DNA from: Pseudoalteromonas sp. CO133X
Lineage (GTDB): Bacteria; Pseudomonadota; Gammaproteobacteria; Enterobacterales; Alteromonadaceae
Length of the DNA stretch: 64,000 bases
Assembly (NCBI GenBank): GCA_004208945.1
Contig: SGPE01000009.1
Span: forward strand, 434,001 to 498,000
Reading direction: 5' to 3'
The notes under the pieces are model-generated. The model was not told the origin of the DNA, did not search any database, and saw only the letters and a list, made by a program, of their open reading frames with translations. A program made the position numbers and the translations under genes. Shown here one piece after another: positions 51,715 to 61,244 of the stretch; within the stretch, counting starts at the first letter, position 1, and every line of letters begins with the position of its first letter.

Positions 51715-51778
51715 GATGATTCTACTTGTACTTGGTGACGGTGAACAAAGGTGGGCTGATTGTTTTTGTATTTATTTC

Positions 51779-51796
51779 GCCCCTTCATAAAGGGGC
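51779..51796 (-). other. Intra-operon stem-loop between prpC and acnD
   Basis: GCCCCTT (51779-51785) pairs with AAGGGGC (51790-51796) around a 4-nt loop. On the minus strand no T tract follows, so it is more likely an mRNA processing or stability element than a terminator. Confidence 0.45.
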
Positions 51797-51824
51797 AGCC
51801 AAGCTACCCCTATCACTGATTTAA

Positions 51825-52955
51825 TTACAATGAACGCTCAGAAATTGGCGTATAGCTACGCGCTTCTGGGCCGGTATAATCTGCACTTGGGCGAATAATA
51901 CGGTTATTAGCACGTTGCTCTTTCACGTGTGCTGTCCAACCTGTTACACGGCTCATCACGAAAATTGGCGTGAATAACTTAGTCGGAATACCCATGAAGT
52001 GATACGCAGATGCATGGAAGAAATCAGCATTACAGAATAATTTCTTTTCACGCCACATTACTTCTTCACAGCGAACTGACACAGGATAAAGCACATCGTC
52101 ACCCACTTCTGCAGCCAGTTTTTCTGACCATTTTTTGATGATCACGTTACGTGGATCTGATTCACGGTAAATAGCGTGACCAAAGCCCATGATCTTGTCT
52201 TTACGCTCAAGCATGCCCATCAGCGCATCTTCAGCTTGGTCTGCACTTGTGAAGCCTTCAATCATATCCATAGCCGCTTCGTTCGCACCACCATGTAATG
52301 GACCACGTAAACTACCAATCGCACCCGTTACACAAGAGTGAATATCAGACAATGTTGATGCACACACACGCGCAGTGAATGTTGATGCATTAAACTCATG
52401 CTCTGCATAAAGAATTAAAGACACATTCATTACTTGCTCAAACAGTGCTGATGGTGCTTCGTCATGTAATAAACGTAAGAAGTGTGCACCTACCGAATCA
52501 TCATCTGTTTCAGTGTCGATGCGAACGCCGTCATGGCTAAAGCGATACCAATAACAAATAATGCTTGGGAATACAGCAACCATGCGATCAATCGCATCAT
52601 TCGCTTCTGAGAAGTCTTGCTCCATTTCTAGGTTACCTAGCATAGAACAACCCGTACGCATTACATCCATTGGGTGCGCGTCTTTAGGAATGTTCTCAAG
52701 CACTGTTTTAAGTGCATCTGGTAAACCACGTAGTGATTTTAGCTTTGCTTTATATTCAGTCAGCTCAGACTCTGTTGGTAATTCACCGCGCGACAGTAAA
52801 AAAGACACTTCTTCAAACTGTGCTTTATCTGCTAGTTCACTAATATCATAACCACAATAAGTTAAACCTGAACCTGATTTACCTACTGTACACAGTGCTG
52901 TTTCACCAGCTACTTGACCACGTAAACCTGCGCCGCCTAATGCTTTATCTACCAT
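51825..52955 (-). CDS. prpC: 2-Methylcitrate synthase
   Basis: A 376-residue citrate-synthase-family enzyme joining propionyl-CoA and oxaloacetate. Catalytic His residues are in the GPLHGGANEAAM segment (about residue 219) and MGFGHAIYR (about residue 256), and the Asp lies in the VRCEEVMWREKKLFCNADFFHA area (stated in part). The short length of about 375 residues, the N-terminal KALGGAGLRGQVAGETALC and the operon context favour methylcitrate synthase over citrate synthase. It starts 24 nt after prpB. Confidence 0.94.
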   Translation of the reverse strand: MVDKALGGAGLRGQVAGETALCTVGKSGSGLTYCGYDISELADKAQFEEVSFLLSRGELPTESELTEYKAKLKSLRGLPDALKTVLENIPKDAHPMDVMRTGCSMLGNLEMEQDFSEANDAIDRMVAVFPSIICYWYRFSHDGVRIDTETDDDSVGAHFLRLLHDEAPSALFEQVMNVSLILYAEHEFNASTFTARVCASTLSDIHSCVTGAIGSLRGPLHGGANEAAMDMIEGFTSADQAEDALMGMLERKDKIMGFGHAIYRESDPRNVIIKKWSEKLAAEVGDDVLYPVSVRCEEVMWREKKLFCNADFFHASAYHFMGIPTKLFTPIFVMSRVTGWTAHVKEQRANNRIIRPSADYTGPEARSYTPISERSL

Positions 52956-52979
52956 GAGTGTTCTCCTTATATGTTGTCG

Positions 52980-53855
52980 TTATGATTTTTTAGCTGAGAA
53001 AAGGTTATCGAGTGTGTTTTCATATGAGTGATAATCTAAAAACTCATATAATTCCGCACGGGTTTGCATATTGTCTAATTGGCTTTGCTGCGAGCCTTCG
53101 CTAAGAATAGACGAATACACATTAAGTGCTGCTTTGTTCATCGCTCTAAATGCACTGAGTGGATAAAGTACTATTTCAACACCCACTTCGCTTAATTGCT
53201 CAGTTGTATAAAGCGGTGTTTGACCAAATTCAGTGATATTCGCAAGAATCGGCACATTTAACGCTTTAGCAAACGCTTGGTAATCTGCTAGATCATGTAC
53301 CGCTTCTGCAAAGATAGCGTCTGCGCCAGCTTCAACACACGCTGCTGCGCGGTCAATAGCTGCATTTAAGCCTTCTTTTTGGAATGCATCAGTACGCGCC
53401 ATAATGTAAAAATCACTGTCTGTTTTAGCATCAACCGCTGCTTTAATACGGTCAACCATTTCATCTTTAGACACGATCTCTTTATTAGGACGGTGACCAC
53501 AACGTTTTTGTGCTACTTGGTCTTCGATGTGGAAGCCCGCTGCACCTGCTTTGGTCATTTCTTTAACTGTACGAGCAATATTAAATGCACCGCCCCACCC
53601 TGTGTCAGCATCAACAAGAAGCGGTAAGTCGGTAGCGCTGGTGATTCGACGAATATCTTCAAGTACGTTATCAAGGCTAGTCATACCTAAATCTGGCATG
53701 CCGTATGATGCGTTAGCAACACCCGCACCTGAGAGGTAAAGTGCTTGGTGACCGGTTTTCTCTGCCATCATTGCGCAGTACGCGTTGACGGTGCCAACAA
53801 CTTGTAATGGCTTGTTGTTGGCAATTGCCTGTTTGAACTTTAATCCTGCTGACAT
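52980..53855 (-). CDS. prpB: 2-Methylisocitrate lyase
   Basis: A 291-residue enzyme of the isocitrate lyase/PEP mutase superfamily that splits 2-methylisocitrate into pyruvate and succinate. The catalytic-loop motif [10 protein letters not shown] (about residue 121) carries the essential Cys, and [13 protein letters not shown] holds the metal-binding Asp. GDF-type [19 protein letters not shown] follows. It is the first enzyme gene after the GntR regulator, with an 84-nt gap. Confidence 0.96.
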   Translation of the reverse strand: MSAGLKFKQAIANNKPLQVVGTVNAYCAMMAEKTGHQALYLSGAGVANASYGMPDLGMTSLDNVLEDIRRITSATDLPLLVDADTGWGGAFNIARTVKEMTKAGAAGFHIEDQVAQKRCGHRPNKEIVSKDEMVDRIKAAVDAKTDSDFYIMARTDAFQKEGLNAAIDRAAACVEAGADAIFAEAVHDLADYQAFAKALNVPILANITEFGQTPLYTTEQLSEVGVEIVLYPLSAFRAMNKAALNVYSSILSEGSQQSQLDNMQTRAELYEFLDYHSYENTLDNLFSAKKS

Positions 53856-53939
53856 TGGATAACTCCTATCTTTGAACGGTTTCAGCTCTTTGGCTGACTC
53901 TATTTTTTAAATCTAAATTGTGACTGTTTAACTACGGCG

Positions 53940-54659
53940 CTACTGATTTTTTGCTGCGAGTAAGTCAAACTTCGTCTGAATATTTGCCTGAGACGCACTA
54001 ATATGGCGCTTCATAAGTATTTCGGCTAATTCACCGTCATGGTTTTCAATGGCATTGATAATAGCTAAGTGTTCATCAAACGCTTTTGATACACGCGGAC
54101 CAACCATCCCCATTTGTACACGGTACATACGAATTAACTGGTACAACTCATTACATAAAAGATGAATTAAGTGTGCGTTTTTCGACCCTTTAATAATGCG
54201 ATAATGAAAATCAAGGTCGCCCGCTTCTTGGTAGTATGATTCACCTTCCTTTACACGCTGTGTTTGTAAGTGCTGGTTCAATAACTGTTTTAAACCCTGC
54301 ACTTCTTCAGGTTCCATGTTGTCGGCAGCTAACCGACAAGCCAGCCCTTCTAGGGCACTACGAACCTGATAGACTTCGATTAAACGCTCGGCGGTAAGCG
54401 CAACAACACGACAACCGACATTCGCTTTACGCTCGACCAAATAACAGCTCTCTAAACGATTTAGTGCCTCACGTAAGGTGGCACGGCTTACACCATAACG
54501 TTTAGCAAGTTCTGGCTCAGAAATTTTGCTGCCCTGCTCAATGGTGCCTTGTACAATTTCACGACGCATGTCGACAAACACTTGGTCTGATGCAGTTGTT
54601 ATCGTGATATCGTTGTAGTTATCGTTGGCTTTTTGCTCTGTCATAAATAGGTCTATCAA
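53940..54659 (-). CDS. GntR-family (FadR/FCD) regulator of the propionate operon
   Basis: A 239-residue repressor-type protein. The winged helix (about residues 22-90) includes GSKISEPELAKRYGVSRATL, and the C-terminal FCD domain (about residues 105-230) has metal/ligand-binding His residues in LDFHYRIIKGS and FDEHLAIINAI. It heads the prpBC-acnD-prpF operon. In other bacteria this position is held by a GntR regulator responding to methylcitrate-type intermediates. A promoter and three GTCGACA palindromes upstream suggest autorepression. It is not the sigma-54 activator PrpR of enterobacteria. Confidence 0.92.
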   Translation of the reverse strand: MIDLFMTEQKANDNYNDITITTASDQVFVDMRREIVQGTIEQGSKISEPELAKRYGVSRATLREALNRLESCYLVERKANVGCRVVALTAERLIEVYQVRSALEGLACRLAADNMEPEEVQGLKQLLNQHLQTQRVKEGESYYQEAGDLDFHYRIIKGSKNAHLIHLLCNELYQLIRMYRVQMGMVGPRVSKAFDEHLAIINAIENHDGELAEILMKRHISASQANIQTKFDLLAAKNQ

Positions 54660-54673
54660 AGTACTAAATTAAG

Positions 54674-54685
54674 ATTGTCGACAAT
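54674..54685. promoter_or_regulatory. Candidate operator 1 of the propionate regulator
   Basis: ATTGTCGACAAT is a perfect 12-bp palindrome placed just after the predicted transcription start of the regulator gene and 15 bp before its ATG. This is an ideal repressor position. Confidence 0.6.
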
Positions 54686-54695
54686 TTGTGAGTTC

Positions 54696-54724
54696 ACTAT
54701 GCGCCCTATCATTGCATGTGTCAA
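54696..54724 (-). promoter_or_regulatory. Predicted promoter of the gntR-prpBC-acnD-prpF operon
   Basis: On the minus strand a perfect -35 TTGACA (54719-54724), a 17-nt spacer and CATAGT (54696-54701, four of six -10 bases) are present. The start would be near 54689, so operator 1 overlaps the first transcribed bases. Confidence 0.65.
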
Positions 54725-54761
54725 CCTTGAGATCGGAAAAACAGACTAAAAAACCAGGTAA

Positions 54762-54771
54762 ATGTCGACAT
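54762..54771. promoter_or_regulatory. Candidate operator 2
   Basis: ATGTCGACAT is a perfect 10-bp palindrome with the same TGTCGACA core as operator 1, upstream of the operon promoter by about 40 bp. Confidence 0.5.
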
Positions 54772-54823
54772 AAAATGATATTTATCAAAAATAATGGCTA
54801 TAAAGAACATTTATATTGGTAAT

Positions 54824-54833
54824 ATGTCGACAT
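54824..54833. promoter_or_regulatory. Candidate operator 3
   Basis: ATGTCGACAT again, 62 bp from operator 2 (about six helical turns) and about 95 bp before rsmF. It could serve looping repression of the propionate operon or influence rsmF. Confidence 0.5.
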
Positions 54834-54925
54834 TTCAATCTCGCTCTTAAAAAGCTAAAAATATCCCCCGATAGCGCTATAAATGGTATGATCCAGCTAT
54901 TATTACGTGATGTGAGAGCCATTTA

Positions 54926-56365
54926 GTGGACGCTAATACATATATTCCTGACTCATTTATTGATGATGTAAAAAGCTACCTTCCTGAACATTTATCATTA
55001 GACGATTTTATTGCAGCCTGTCGCCGCCCACTAAGACGATCTGTTCGCGTAAATACTTTAAAAATGTCAGTCACTGAATTTGAGCGTCAATGCGCCAAAA
55101 AAGGATGGGAATTAACAGCAATTCCATGGTGTGAAGAAGGATTCTGGCTAACACGTCCTAGCGACGAAGAAGCGGCCCTTGCCATCGGAAATACCGATTT
55201 ACACTTAAGTGGTGCTATGTATGTGCAAGAAGCCAGCTCAATGTTACCGCCGGTAGCACTTAGAGCAGAAGTTCAGCAAAGCGATGCGGTACTTGATATG
55301 GCATCGGCACCGGGTTCAAAAACATCACAAATCGCTGCCATGATGGATAATAGTGGCGTGTTAGTGGCCAATGAATTGTCATCGTCACGCTTAAAAGTAT
55401 TAGCAGCAACCCTTAAACGTATGGGCGTAGGTAATTGTGCATTATCACATTTTGACGGTGTGATCTTTGGGGATTACATGTATGAGTGCTTCGACAGTAT
55501 TTTGCTAGATGCCCCGTGTTCAGGTGAAGGCACGGTTCGTAAAGATGCAGACGCCTTAAAAAATTGGTCAATTGAATCTAATATTGATATTGCTGCTGTG
55601 CAAAAAGCCCTTATAAAAAGTGCCTTTTATGCCCTAAAGCCTGGCGGCACATTAGTTTATTCGACCTGTACTTTAACACCGCTTGAGAACCAACAAGTGT
55701 GTGAGTATCTATTAGCAGAGTTTCCTGATTGCATCGAAGTACAATCGCTCGATAGCCTGTTTGATGGCGCGGAAAAAGCGACAACCAGCGAAGGTTATTT
55801 GCATGTTTGGCCGCAAACTTACGACAGTGAAGGTTTCTTCATCGCTAAATTTAAGAAAGTAGCATCAAGCGATAACCCAAATCAAAAAGTTAAAAAAGGC
55901 GCATTTCCGTTTGCTGAATTTGATAAAAAGCAAAGCCAAGCGTTTATGCAAACAATTAAAAAACAGTTCGGTCTAAAATCACTTCAAGGCACCTTAATGC
56001 AGCGTGATAAAGAGCTTTGGTTGTTTCCAGATGGCTTTGATGAACTGCAAGATAAAATTAAATACTCACGTTTAGGTATTCAGCTTGGTGTGATCCACAA
56101 AGGTGGGGTTCGCTTAGCGCATGAATTTGCCACTGTCTTTGGCCTAGATTGCGATAAAAATACCTTTGAGATGTCTGCTTGCCAAGCAAACGATTACTTT
56201 AACGGCAAAGATATTCGACTCGAAAAACCCACCCAAGATAATGGTGAAGTAGTGTTAATGTTATGTGGCTGCCCAGTAGGTCTTGGTAAGTGGCAAAAGA
56301 ATAAAATTAAGAACTCATTACCTCGTGATTTAGTTCAAAATGCTCAGTTAATAACTTGGGTATAA
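54926..56365 (+). CDS. rsmF: 16S rRNA m5C1407 methyltransferase
   Basis: A 479-residue enzyme of the RsmF (YebU) type that methylates C1407 of 16S rRNA with S-adenosylmethionine. The SAM pocket is [14 protein letters not shown] (about residue 126). Catalytic Cys residues are in [13 protein letters not shown] (about residue 198) and [14 protein letters not shown] (about residue 247). The C-terminal third is the PUA-like domain specific to RsmF, ending in [17 protein letters not shown]. The start is GTG 54926, as no ATG fits. It is divergent from the propionate operon. Confidence 0.94.
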   Translation: MDANTYIPDSFIDDVKSYLPEHLSLDDFIAACRRPLRRSVRVNTLKMSVTEFERQCAKKGWELTAIPWCEEGFWLTRPSDEEAALAIGNTDLHLSGAMYVQEASSMLPPVALRAEVQQSDAVLDMASAPGSKTSQIAAMMDNSGVLVANELSSSRLKVLAATLKRMGVGNCALSHFDGVIFGDYMYECFDSILLDAPCSGEGTVRKDADALKNWSIESNIDIAAVQKALIKSAFYALKPGGTLVYSTCTLTPLENQQVCEYLLAEFPDCIEVQSLDSLFDGAEKATTSEGYLHVWPQTYDSEGFFIAKFKKVASSDNPNQKVKKGAFPFAEFDKKQSQAFMQTIKKQFGLKSLQGTLMQRDKELWLFPDGFDELQDKIKYSRLGIQLGVIHKGGVRLAHEFATVFGLDCDKNTFEMSACQANDYFNGKDIRLEKPTQDNGEVVLMLCGCPVGLGKWQKNKIKNSLPRDLVQNAQLITWV

Positions 56366-56537
56366 GTTGCGTATAAACCTTGAATAAATGCATACCTGTT
56401 ATAGGTAAAACGGTGTAACAACTTGATTTAAAAACAATATAAAAATTGTATATTTATCGTGCAATTTCCCACTGGTTAACTACACTTAAAAGTACTTTCT
56501 ACTTCTCCCTACTGAATTTAGAAGGTGTTTTTTTATA

Positions 56538-56606
56538 GTTAGCGCAGGCTCGCAAGAGCCACCCCCTAAGCCCAGAACAATGCGGATTCGTTCTGGGCGT
56601 TTTTTA
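56538..56606 (+). ncRNA. Candidate small RNA or leader with GNRA hairpin and terminator
   Basis: GGCTC-GCAA-GAGCC (56547-56560) is a 5-bp stem capped by a GNRA tetraloop. It is followed by an unpaired ACCCCCTAA stretch and the GCCCAGAAC/GTTCTGGGC terminator with T6. The layout is that of a short bacterial sRNA 3' end, or of a terminated leader before the deacetylase gene. No clear promoter was found, so its identity is open. Confidence 0.35.
56570..56606 (+). terminator. Strong rho-independent terminator
   Basis: GCCCAGAAC (56570-56578) and GTTCTGGGC (56590-56598) form a 9-bp stem, followed by GTTTTTT. It lies about 200 nt after rsmF and 70 nt before the deacetylase start. Confidence 0.9.
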
Positions 56607-56677
56607 TGCAAAAGTCGCATTGCACTATTCATTGCTTTTTGATTCTATTAAAGAAAATAGATGAAAAAGGATTGAAC

Positions 56678-57493
56678 ATGTTAAAATCATCACGCTTTTT
56701 AATTACTGCATTTATCAGTTTAAATGTAAGCGCTCAGAATACCTCATACCAAGGCTTTTCATACCCAGGTAATGCCAGTAACGCAATCAGTATTACTTTT
56801 GACGATGCAAGACACAGCCAGGTCGATAATGGTCTATCGTTATTAAATAAATACAAAGTTAAAGCTACTTTTTATGTCTCACCCTTTAATGTTGAGGAAC
56901 GAGTAAGTAAATGGCAAAAAGCTGTAAAAGATGGTCACGAAATAGCTAACCATACTAATAAGCATTTATGTACTGGTAATTTTGAATGGTTACGTCAACA
57001 AGGTTTATCCTTAGAACAAGCTTCACTTGAGGATATAGAAAAAGATATCATAGACAGTCAACAGTATATTAAGCAAACGTTAGGTGTTGATGCAAAGGCA
57101 TTCGCATACCCGTGTGGCAACACTTTTGTAGGCCGAGGGGCTAACACTAAAAGCTATGTTCCATTAATAGCCAAACATTTTGACACAGGCCGAACTTGGT
57201 TAGACGAAACAGCAAACAACCCCAACTTTACTGACTTTTCACAGTTAACAAGTCTACGGATCGATGGACTAACATTTGCAGAGATTAAGACAATGATAGA
57301 ACAACATCGAACCAACAATAGCTGGATCATTCTGGCTGGGCATGAAATAGGCAAAGGTGGTCAATACACTACCGATATAAACGCGCTGGAAGAATTAATT
57401 AACTACTTACAAAAGCCTGACTCTGGTTACTGGTTAGAAACTGTTAGTGAAGTGTCTAGCTATATTAAGGAACATAGAAAAGACATACACTGA
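56678..57493 (+). CDS. Secreted polysaccharide deacetylase
   Basis: A 271-residue protein with a signal peptide (MLKSSRFLITAFISLNVSA) and a NodB-homology domain. Motif 1 is SITFDDA (catalytic and metal Asp), motif 2 is HEIANHTNKH (H-x3-H metal ligands), motif 3 is FAYPCG, and the last part has WIILAGHEIGKGG. It should remove acetyl groups from N-acetylglucosamine-type polymers in the periplasm or outside. ATG 56678 follows AAAAGG; the frame opens 24 codons earlier. It is convergent with the exopolysaccharide operon, and its substrate could be that polymer (inference). Confidence 0.9.
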   Translation: MLKSSRFLITAFISLNVSAQNTSYQGFSYPGNASNAISITFDDARHSQVDNGLSLLNKYKVKATFYVSPFNVEERVSKWQKAVKDGHEIANHTNKHLCTGNFEWLRQQGLSLEQASLEDIEKDIIDSQQYIKQTLGVDAKAFAYPCGNTFVGRGANTKSYVPLIAKHFDTGRTWLDETANNPNFTDFSQLTSLRIDGLTFAEIKTMIEQHRTNNSWIILAGHEIGKGGQYTTDINALEELINYLQKPDSGYWLETVSEVSSYIKEHRKDIH

Positions 57494-57512
57494 TTTTAAT
57501 CTGTTAAATAAT

Positions 57513-57540
57513 GAAGTGAGTAGCTTACTTACTTCTTTTG
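57513..57540 (+). terminator. Terminator of the deacetylase gene
   Basis: GAAGTGAGTA (57513-57522) and TACTTACTTC (57526-57535) pair over 10 bp with one G-U and a 3-nt loop, then TTTT. It separates the convergent deacetylase and exopolysaccharide operon ends. Confidence 0.75.
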
Positions 57541-57554
57541 CTTCAGATTGAATA

Positions 57555-58265
57555 CTAAGTATTGAAATTATTACAGCTATATTTATAAGCTGGTGTTTGT
57601 CTAACTTGCTGAAATTCATTTCCAAATTGAAGCGACAAACATACTATAGCTAAGCGATCCATTCGCTCTGCCATACTAAAAATATTTTTAAATTTATAAC
57701 CATGTTTGGAAGCTAACTTAAGCTCATTTACGTAAAGCAATTTATACTCAGGAGTTAAATTACTCCAATGCATTAAAGTAACTTGAATAATGCCGAGGTG
57801 AGTATTAAATTCATATGGCCCCATTTTTTTCGCTTGTTTGAGATAACCATATACTCGCTCGGAAGGCCCTTCCCGAAAACTTACAACCTGAGCTAAGGCA
57901 ACCCAGGTTTGCGCCCAAGTGTCCCTAAGCTCAATCGATTTTAATAATGCACGTTCAGTTTGCTGATATGTATCGTCAACCTGATTAATTTGCTTAGCGG
58001 ATAATAAATCAATTTTTGATAAACCTAACATTTTTATATGAGCCAAGAAATGCCAGTAATGAGGATGCTCAGGGTCCAAATCGGTTGCCAACACCATCGC
58101 GTTCTCTGCCTCTACAAGTGATGTGCTAGAAAAAGTACGTTCTGACTCTTGTGCGATGTTTAGTGCATTAAAATACCATGCATTAGCACGCATACTTTGC
58201 AAACTCGTATAAGCAATAAAAAGTACTAAGATAGCTAAAATAAAGCTAGGCACTGTTTTAGACAT
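57555..58265 (-). CDS. VpsP-like polysaccharide biosynthesis protein
   Basis: About 236 residues with one N-terminal membrane segment (VPSFILAILVLFIAYTSL) and a helical, TPR-like periplasmic part (AENAMVLATDLDPEHPHYWHFL, LRDTWAQTWVALAQV, given in part). The arrangement resembles VpsP, the last gene of the Vibrio vpsLMNOP set, whose job is not established. ATG 58265 follows the phosphatase stop by one base; ATG 58280 in the same frame would overlap it by 14 bp. It is the last gene of the exopolysaccharide operon in the window. Confidence 0.75.
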   Translation of the reverse strand: MSKTVPSFILAILVLFIAYTSLQSMRANAWYFNALNIAQESERTFSSTSLVEAENAMVLATDLDPEHPHYWHFLAHIKMLGLSKIDLLSAKQINQVDDTYQQTERALLKSIELRDTWAQTWVALAQVVSFREGPSERVYGYLKQAKKMGPYEFNTHLGIIQVTLMHWSNLTPEYKLLYVNELKLASKHGYKFKNIFSMAERMDRLAIVCLSLQFGNEFQQVRQTPAYKYSCNNFNT

Positions 58266-58266
58266 G

Positions 58267-59001
58267 TTAAACTGAATCATTAAACAAGCATTCTGTTAAT
58301 CGTCGAGGGTTAGTAATGAAAAGTGAATTTGCCTGTTCTGCACCTATTAATTGCGACACTGTTTCTTTTACTTGGCTAAGAACTGGGGGGCGGCGTTTAA
58401 CTGAGTGAGTATCCGAAGCAATATAACTAACAAGACCATCTTTGAGCATTTGCAATGATATCGCTTTTGCATTTTCTCCCCACTCACCTTGAATACTTGA
58501 TGCTGTTAGCTGGAACTCGCAGCCTAATTGCTTTAAGTGTTCGATATAATACAAATTAGATTGAATATCGCGGTTACGCTCTGGGTGAGGAATAATCACT
58601 CGAATATTATGTTTATCAAGCCATTGAATAAATTTGTCGTAACCTTGCGGCATATGCGAATGAGGCAACTCTAATAACAATACATTTTTATTAGCTATTC
58701 GGCCAATAAAAGGTAACTGATTTGTCATTATCAATGTCATAAGTTCTATATCGAGGCGAACTTCTGCTGCAGCAGCTAACTTTACTCTAATACCTTCATT
58801 TTTCGCATGTAGGCGTAAGTTAGCCAAGCTCTCATAAATATGAGAACTTGAATTATTGAACCTACCTATATGTATATGTGGTGTGGCAACCATATGGGTA
58901 ATACCATCATCTTCGGCCAGCTTTAATAGCGCTAAAGATTCCTCTAAATCTCTAGCGCCATCATCAATACTCGGCAAAATATGACTATGAATATCAAACA
59001 T
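58267..59001 (-). CDS. PHP-type protein-tyrosine phosphatase (CpsB/Wzb-like)
   Basis: A 244-residue metal-dependent phosphatase of the PHP fold. The metal ligands appear in DIHSHILPSIDDG (residues 3-15), ATPHIH (about residue 40), PHPERNRDIQ (about residue 135) and IASDTHSVKRRPP (about residue 200). Such CpsB/YwqE-type enzymes dephosphorylate the bacterial tyrosine kinase encoded beside them. It lies 12 nt after the BY-kinase gene. Vibrio vps-II lacks this gene, so its insertion between the VpsO-like and VpsP-like genes is a notable variation. Confidence 0.92.
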   Translation of the reverse strand: MFDIHSHILPSIDDGARDLEESLALLKLAEDDGITHMVATPHIHIGRFNNSSSHIYESLANLRLHAKNEGIRVKLAAAAEVRLDIELMTLIMTNQLPFIGRIANKNVLLLELPHSHMPQGYDKFIQWLDKHNIRVIIPHPERNRDIQSNLYYIEHLKQLGCEFQLTASSIQGEWGENAKAISLQMLKDGLVSYIASDTHSVKRRPPVLSQVKETVSQLIGAEQANSLFITNPRRLTECLFNDSV

Positions 59002-59013
59002 AAACTTACTTAG

Positions 59014-61221
59014 TTACGCTTGAGGCTTTTCAGGTTGCTGTGAATAATCGTAATAATCATAGTAACCTTGGCTATGCTCATCTTTAGACTTGCTCATATC
59101 TACTTGATTAAGTAGTACACCTGCAACGTGAGCTTTAACTTCAAACAAGCGTTCTAGTCCAGCCGTGATAGGTTTAATACGCGTTATATCTGATTTAACA
59201 ACATATACAACCGAGTCAACACTTTGTGCTATTACTAAAGCGTCACTGACCGCTTGAGTAGGCGGAGTATCAACAATAATATGGTCGTACTTGGCTTTTA
59301 ATTCATTTAACAATTCAGAAAAACGGCTATTTGATAGAAGCTCAAGTGGGTTAGACGGGATTTGACCACTGGGCATGATTGTCACGCCAGATTGAGAATC
59401 TTCATGTACACAATCGGCCAATTGATCTGTGCCAATAATTAAGTTACTCAGACCAGGATGGAACACGGGTATATCAAACCGCTTTGCTAATGTTGGCTTA
59501 CGTAAGTCAGCATCAATAAGTAATACCCTTCCCATTTGTGCTAGCGACATTGCTAAATTGGCTGAAGTTGTCGTTTTACCTTCACCTGGGGAGGTAGAAG
59601 TAACTGCAATAACCTGATGCGCACGATCAAGATGAGTCAAAAGTAAACTAGTACGGAAAGTACGTACTGATTCTGCAAAGCGACGATAGCTCTCATCTAA
59701 ATATGCATGGATCGGAAAGAAGCTTTTCTTAGGAATCGCTACATGAGGTAACAAACCTAACATTCGCTGAGCTAGTTTATTTTCAACATCGTTTTTGTTC
59801 TTTACAGTGTCATTTAGAGCATCAAAAACAAATGTCATAACCATCGCGAAACCAAAGCTGGCTACAAACGCTAAAATAATAATTAGCTTTTTATTTGGTT
59901 TACTTGGGTTTCTCGGTGCATATGCACGGTCTGTAAAGCGAGCAGCTGCTGAACTAAAATCACTCGTTACTTCAGTTTCTTTAGAACGAGATAAAAAGGT
60001 ATTAAAAATATTACGGTTTGTTTCTACTTCACGCTTTAGCTGGTTATATTGCGTTTCTTTACGCGTAACATCTTGGTACTCTGCACGGATCTTTGCTAAA
60101 TCACGTTCAAGAGCTGTTACGGTACGCGAAGTCCTATTCAACTCTTTTTCGATACCTGTAATTAAGCCTTTGATTTGCTTATTAAGGTTTGTTTTTACTG
60201 TTGCAAGCTCAGCTTTAGCTGAAATCATTTTAGGGTGTTTTGGACCATAAACCTCAGCCAATTCACTCACCTTTCGCTCAGCTAATACAACTTCACGTTT
60301 CACATCCTGTACCACACGATGAGAAGTAATTTCCGGCATACTACCAAGTAACTCAATGTTATTATTGCCATACTCGTTAATAACTCGGTTAATACTTTCC
60401 AAATTGTTTTTTGTAGCACGAGCGTCTACGAGTTGCTTAGAGGTTTGCTCTAGCTCTTGAGTTACAAGCCCTGCTATACCCTCAATGTCTACCAGCTTTT
60501 GCTCTTCTCGATAGTTTTGTAAACGAACTTCAGAGCTATCTAGTTGAACTCGTAATTCGGATAAGCGGGTATTCAACCAGCTTGAAGCCTGCTGAGTAAT
60601 TCCCATTTTAGCGCGCATTTGGCTTTCAATGTAAACCTCACCAACAGTATTGGCAACCAACGCAGCAAGCTTAGGATCGCTTGACTCAAAGCTAACTTTC
60701 ACAAGTTGAGTCTTGCGAATAGGTGAAACGGTCAGATTAGTTCTGAACGTAGCAAGCAAGTCTAACATTTTAAGCTCAGCGAGCTCTCGCTCTGAAAGGT
60801 CTGAACGCTCCGCCTTATTCAAAAAAGGCAAGATTTGCTGCGCCATCCCCTTTAACTCATCAGTGAATGAAGGCTTATTCACAAAGTCAGGATGCTCTGC
60901 CAAATTTAGCTTGGTAATTACCTCGCGGGCAATACTATCCGACTTGATAACTTCAAACTGGGTTTGATAATATTCTTTTTTTGTTGAATCTAAACCATAA
61001 ACTTCATCAAAGCTTACAGCTTTAGTTTGTTCTGACTCAATCAGTAAGGTCGCAGAAGCTACATATTTGGGTACCAATGTAAGGGTAACCATCATAGTAA
61101 ATAGAGTTATAACAATTGCAAAACCTAAAATTTTCCATTTGTTTTGCTTAATAACATTGAGATAAGCGCCTAAATCAATAAGTTCTTCGTTGCTATTAGG
61201 CTTTTCTGATAATGAATTCAT
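59014..61221 (-). CDS. Wzz/Wzc-type tyrosine autokinase of exopolysaccharide export
   Basis: A 735-residue inner-membrane protein. The Wzz domain spans two membrane segments (about residues 35-55 and 435-455) with long coiled coils between (about 195-415). The cytoplasmic BY-kinase has Walker A SPGEGKTTTS (about residue 545), Walker A' LLIDADLRKPTL and Walker B IIVDTPP, and a C-terminal Tyr cluster near the end (YYDYYDYS) for autophosphorylation. It controls chain length and export together with the Wza-like gene product. It corresponds to VpsO. Confidence 0.93.
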   Translation of the reverse strand: MNSLSEKPNSNEELIDLGAYLNVIKQNKWKILGFAIVITLFTMMVTLTLVPKYVASATLLIESEQTKAVSFDEVYGLDSTKKEYYQTQFEVIKSDSIAREVITKLNLAEHPDFVNKPSFTDELKGMAQQILPFLNKAERSDLSERELAELKMLDLLATFRTNLTVSPIRKTQLVKVSFESSDPKLAALVANTVGEVYIESQMRAKMGITQQASSWLNTRLSELRVQLDSSEVRLQNYREEQKLVDIEGIAGLVTQELEQTSKQLVDARATKNNLESINRVINEYGNNNIELLGSMPEITSHRVVQDVKREVVLAERKVSELAEVYGPKHPKMISAKAELATVKTNLNKQIKGLITGIEKELNRTSRTVTALERDLAKIRAEYQDVTRKETQYNQLKREVETNRNIFNTFLSRSKETEVTSDFSSAAARFTDRAYAPRNPSKPNKKLIIILAFVASFGFAMVMTFVFDALNDTVKNKNDVENKLAQRMLGLLPHVAIPKKSFFPIHAYLDESYRRFAESVRTFRTSLLLTHLDRAHQVIAVTSTSPGEGKTTTSANLAMSLAQMGRVLLIDADLRKPTLAKRFDIPVFHPGLSNLIIGTDQLADCVHEDSQSGVTIMPSGQIPSNPLELLSNSRFSELLNELKAKYDHIIVDTPPTQAVSDALVIAQSVDSVVYVVKSDITRIKPITAGLERLFEVKAHVAGVLLNQVDMSKSKDEHSQGYYDYYDYSQQPEKPQA

Positions 61222-61244
61222 TTTTAATTACTGCCTTTAACTGC

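Larger units (their letters stand above)
56366..56677. other. Structured intergenic region after rsmF
   Basis: 312 bases without a gene. They hold an AT-rich stretch, a short CTTCT/AGAAG stem followed by T7 (about 56511-56534), a hairpin with a GCAA tetraloop, and a strong terminator ending at 56606. The structured part is listed separately. Confidence 0.6.

Noticed and set aside
59795..60250. 151-codon frame antisense to the tyrosine kinase gene
   Set aside because: It is a shadow of the coiled-coil region on the opposite strand; the repeats explain its length.
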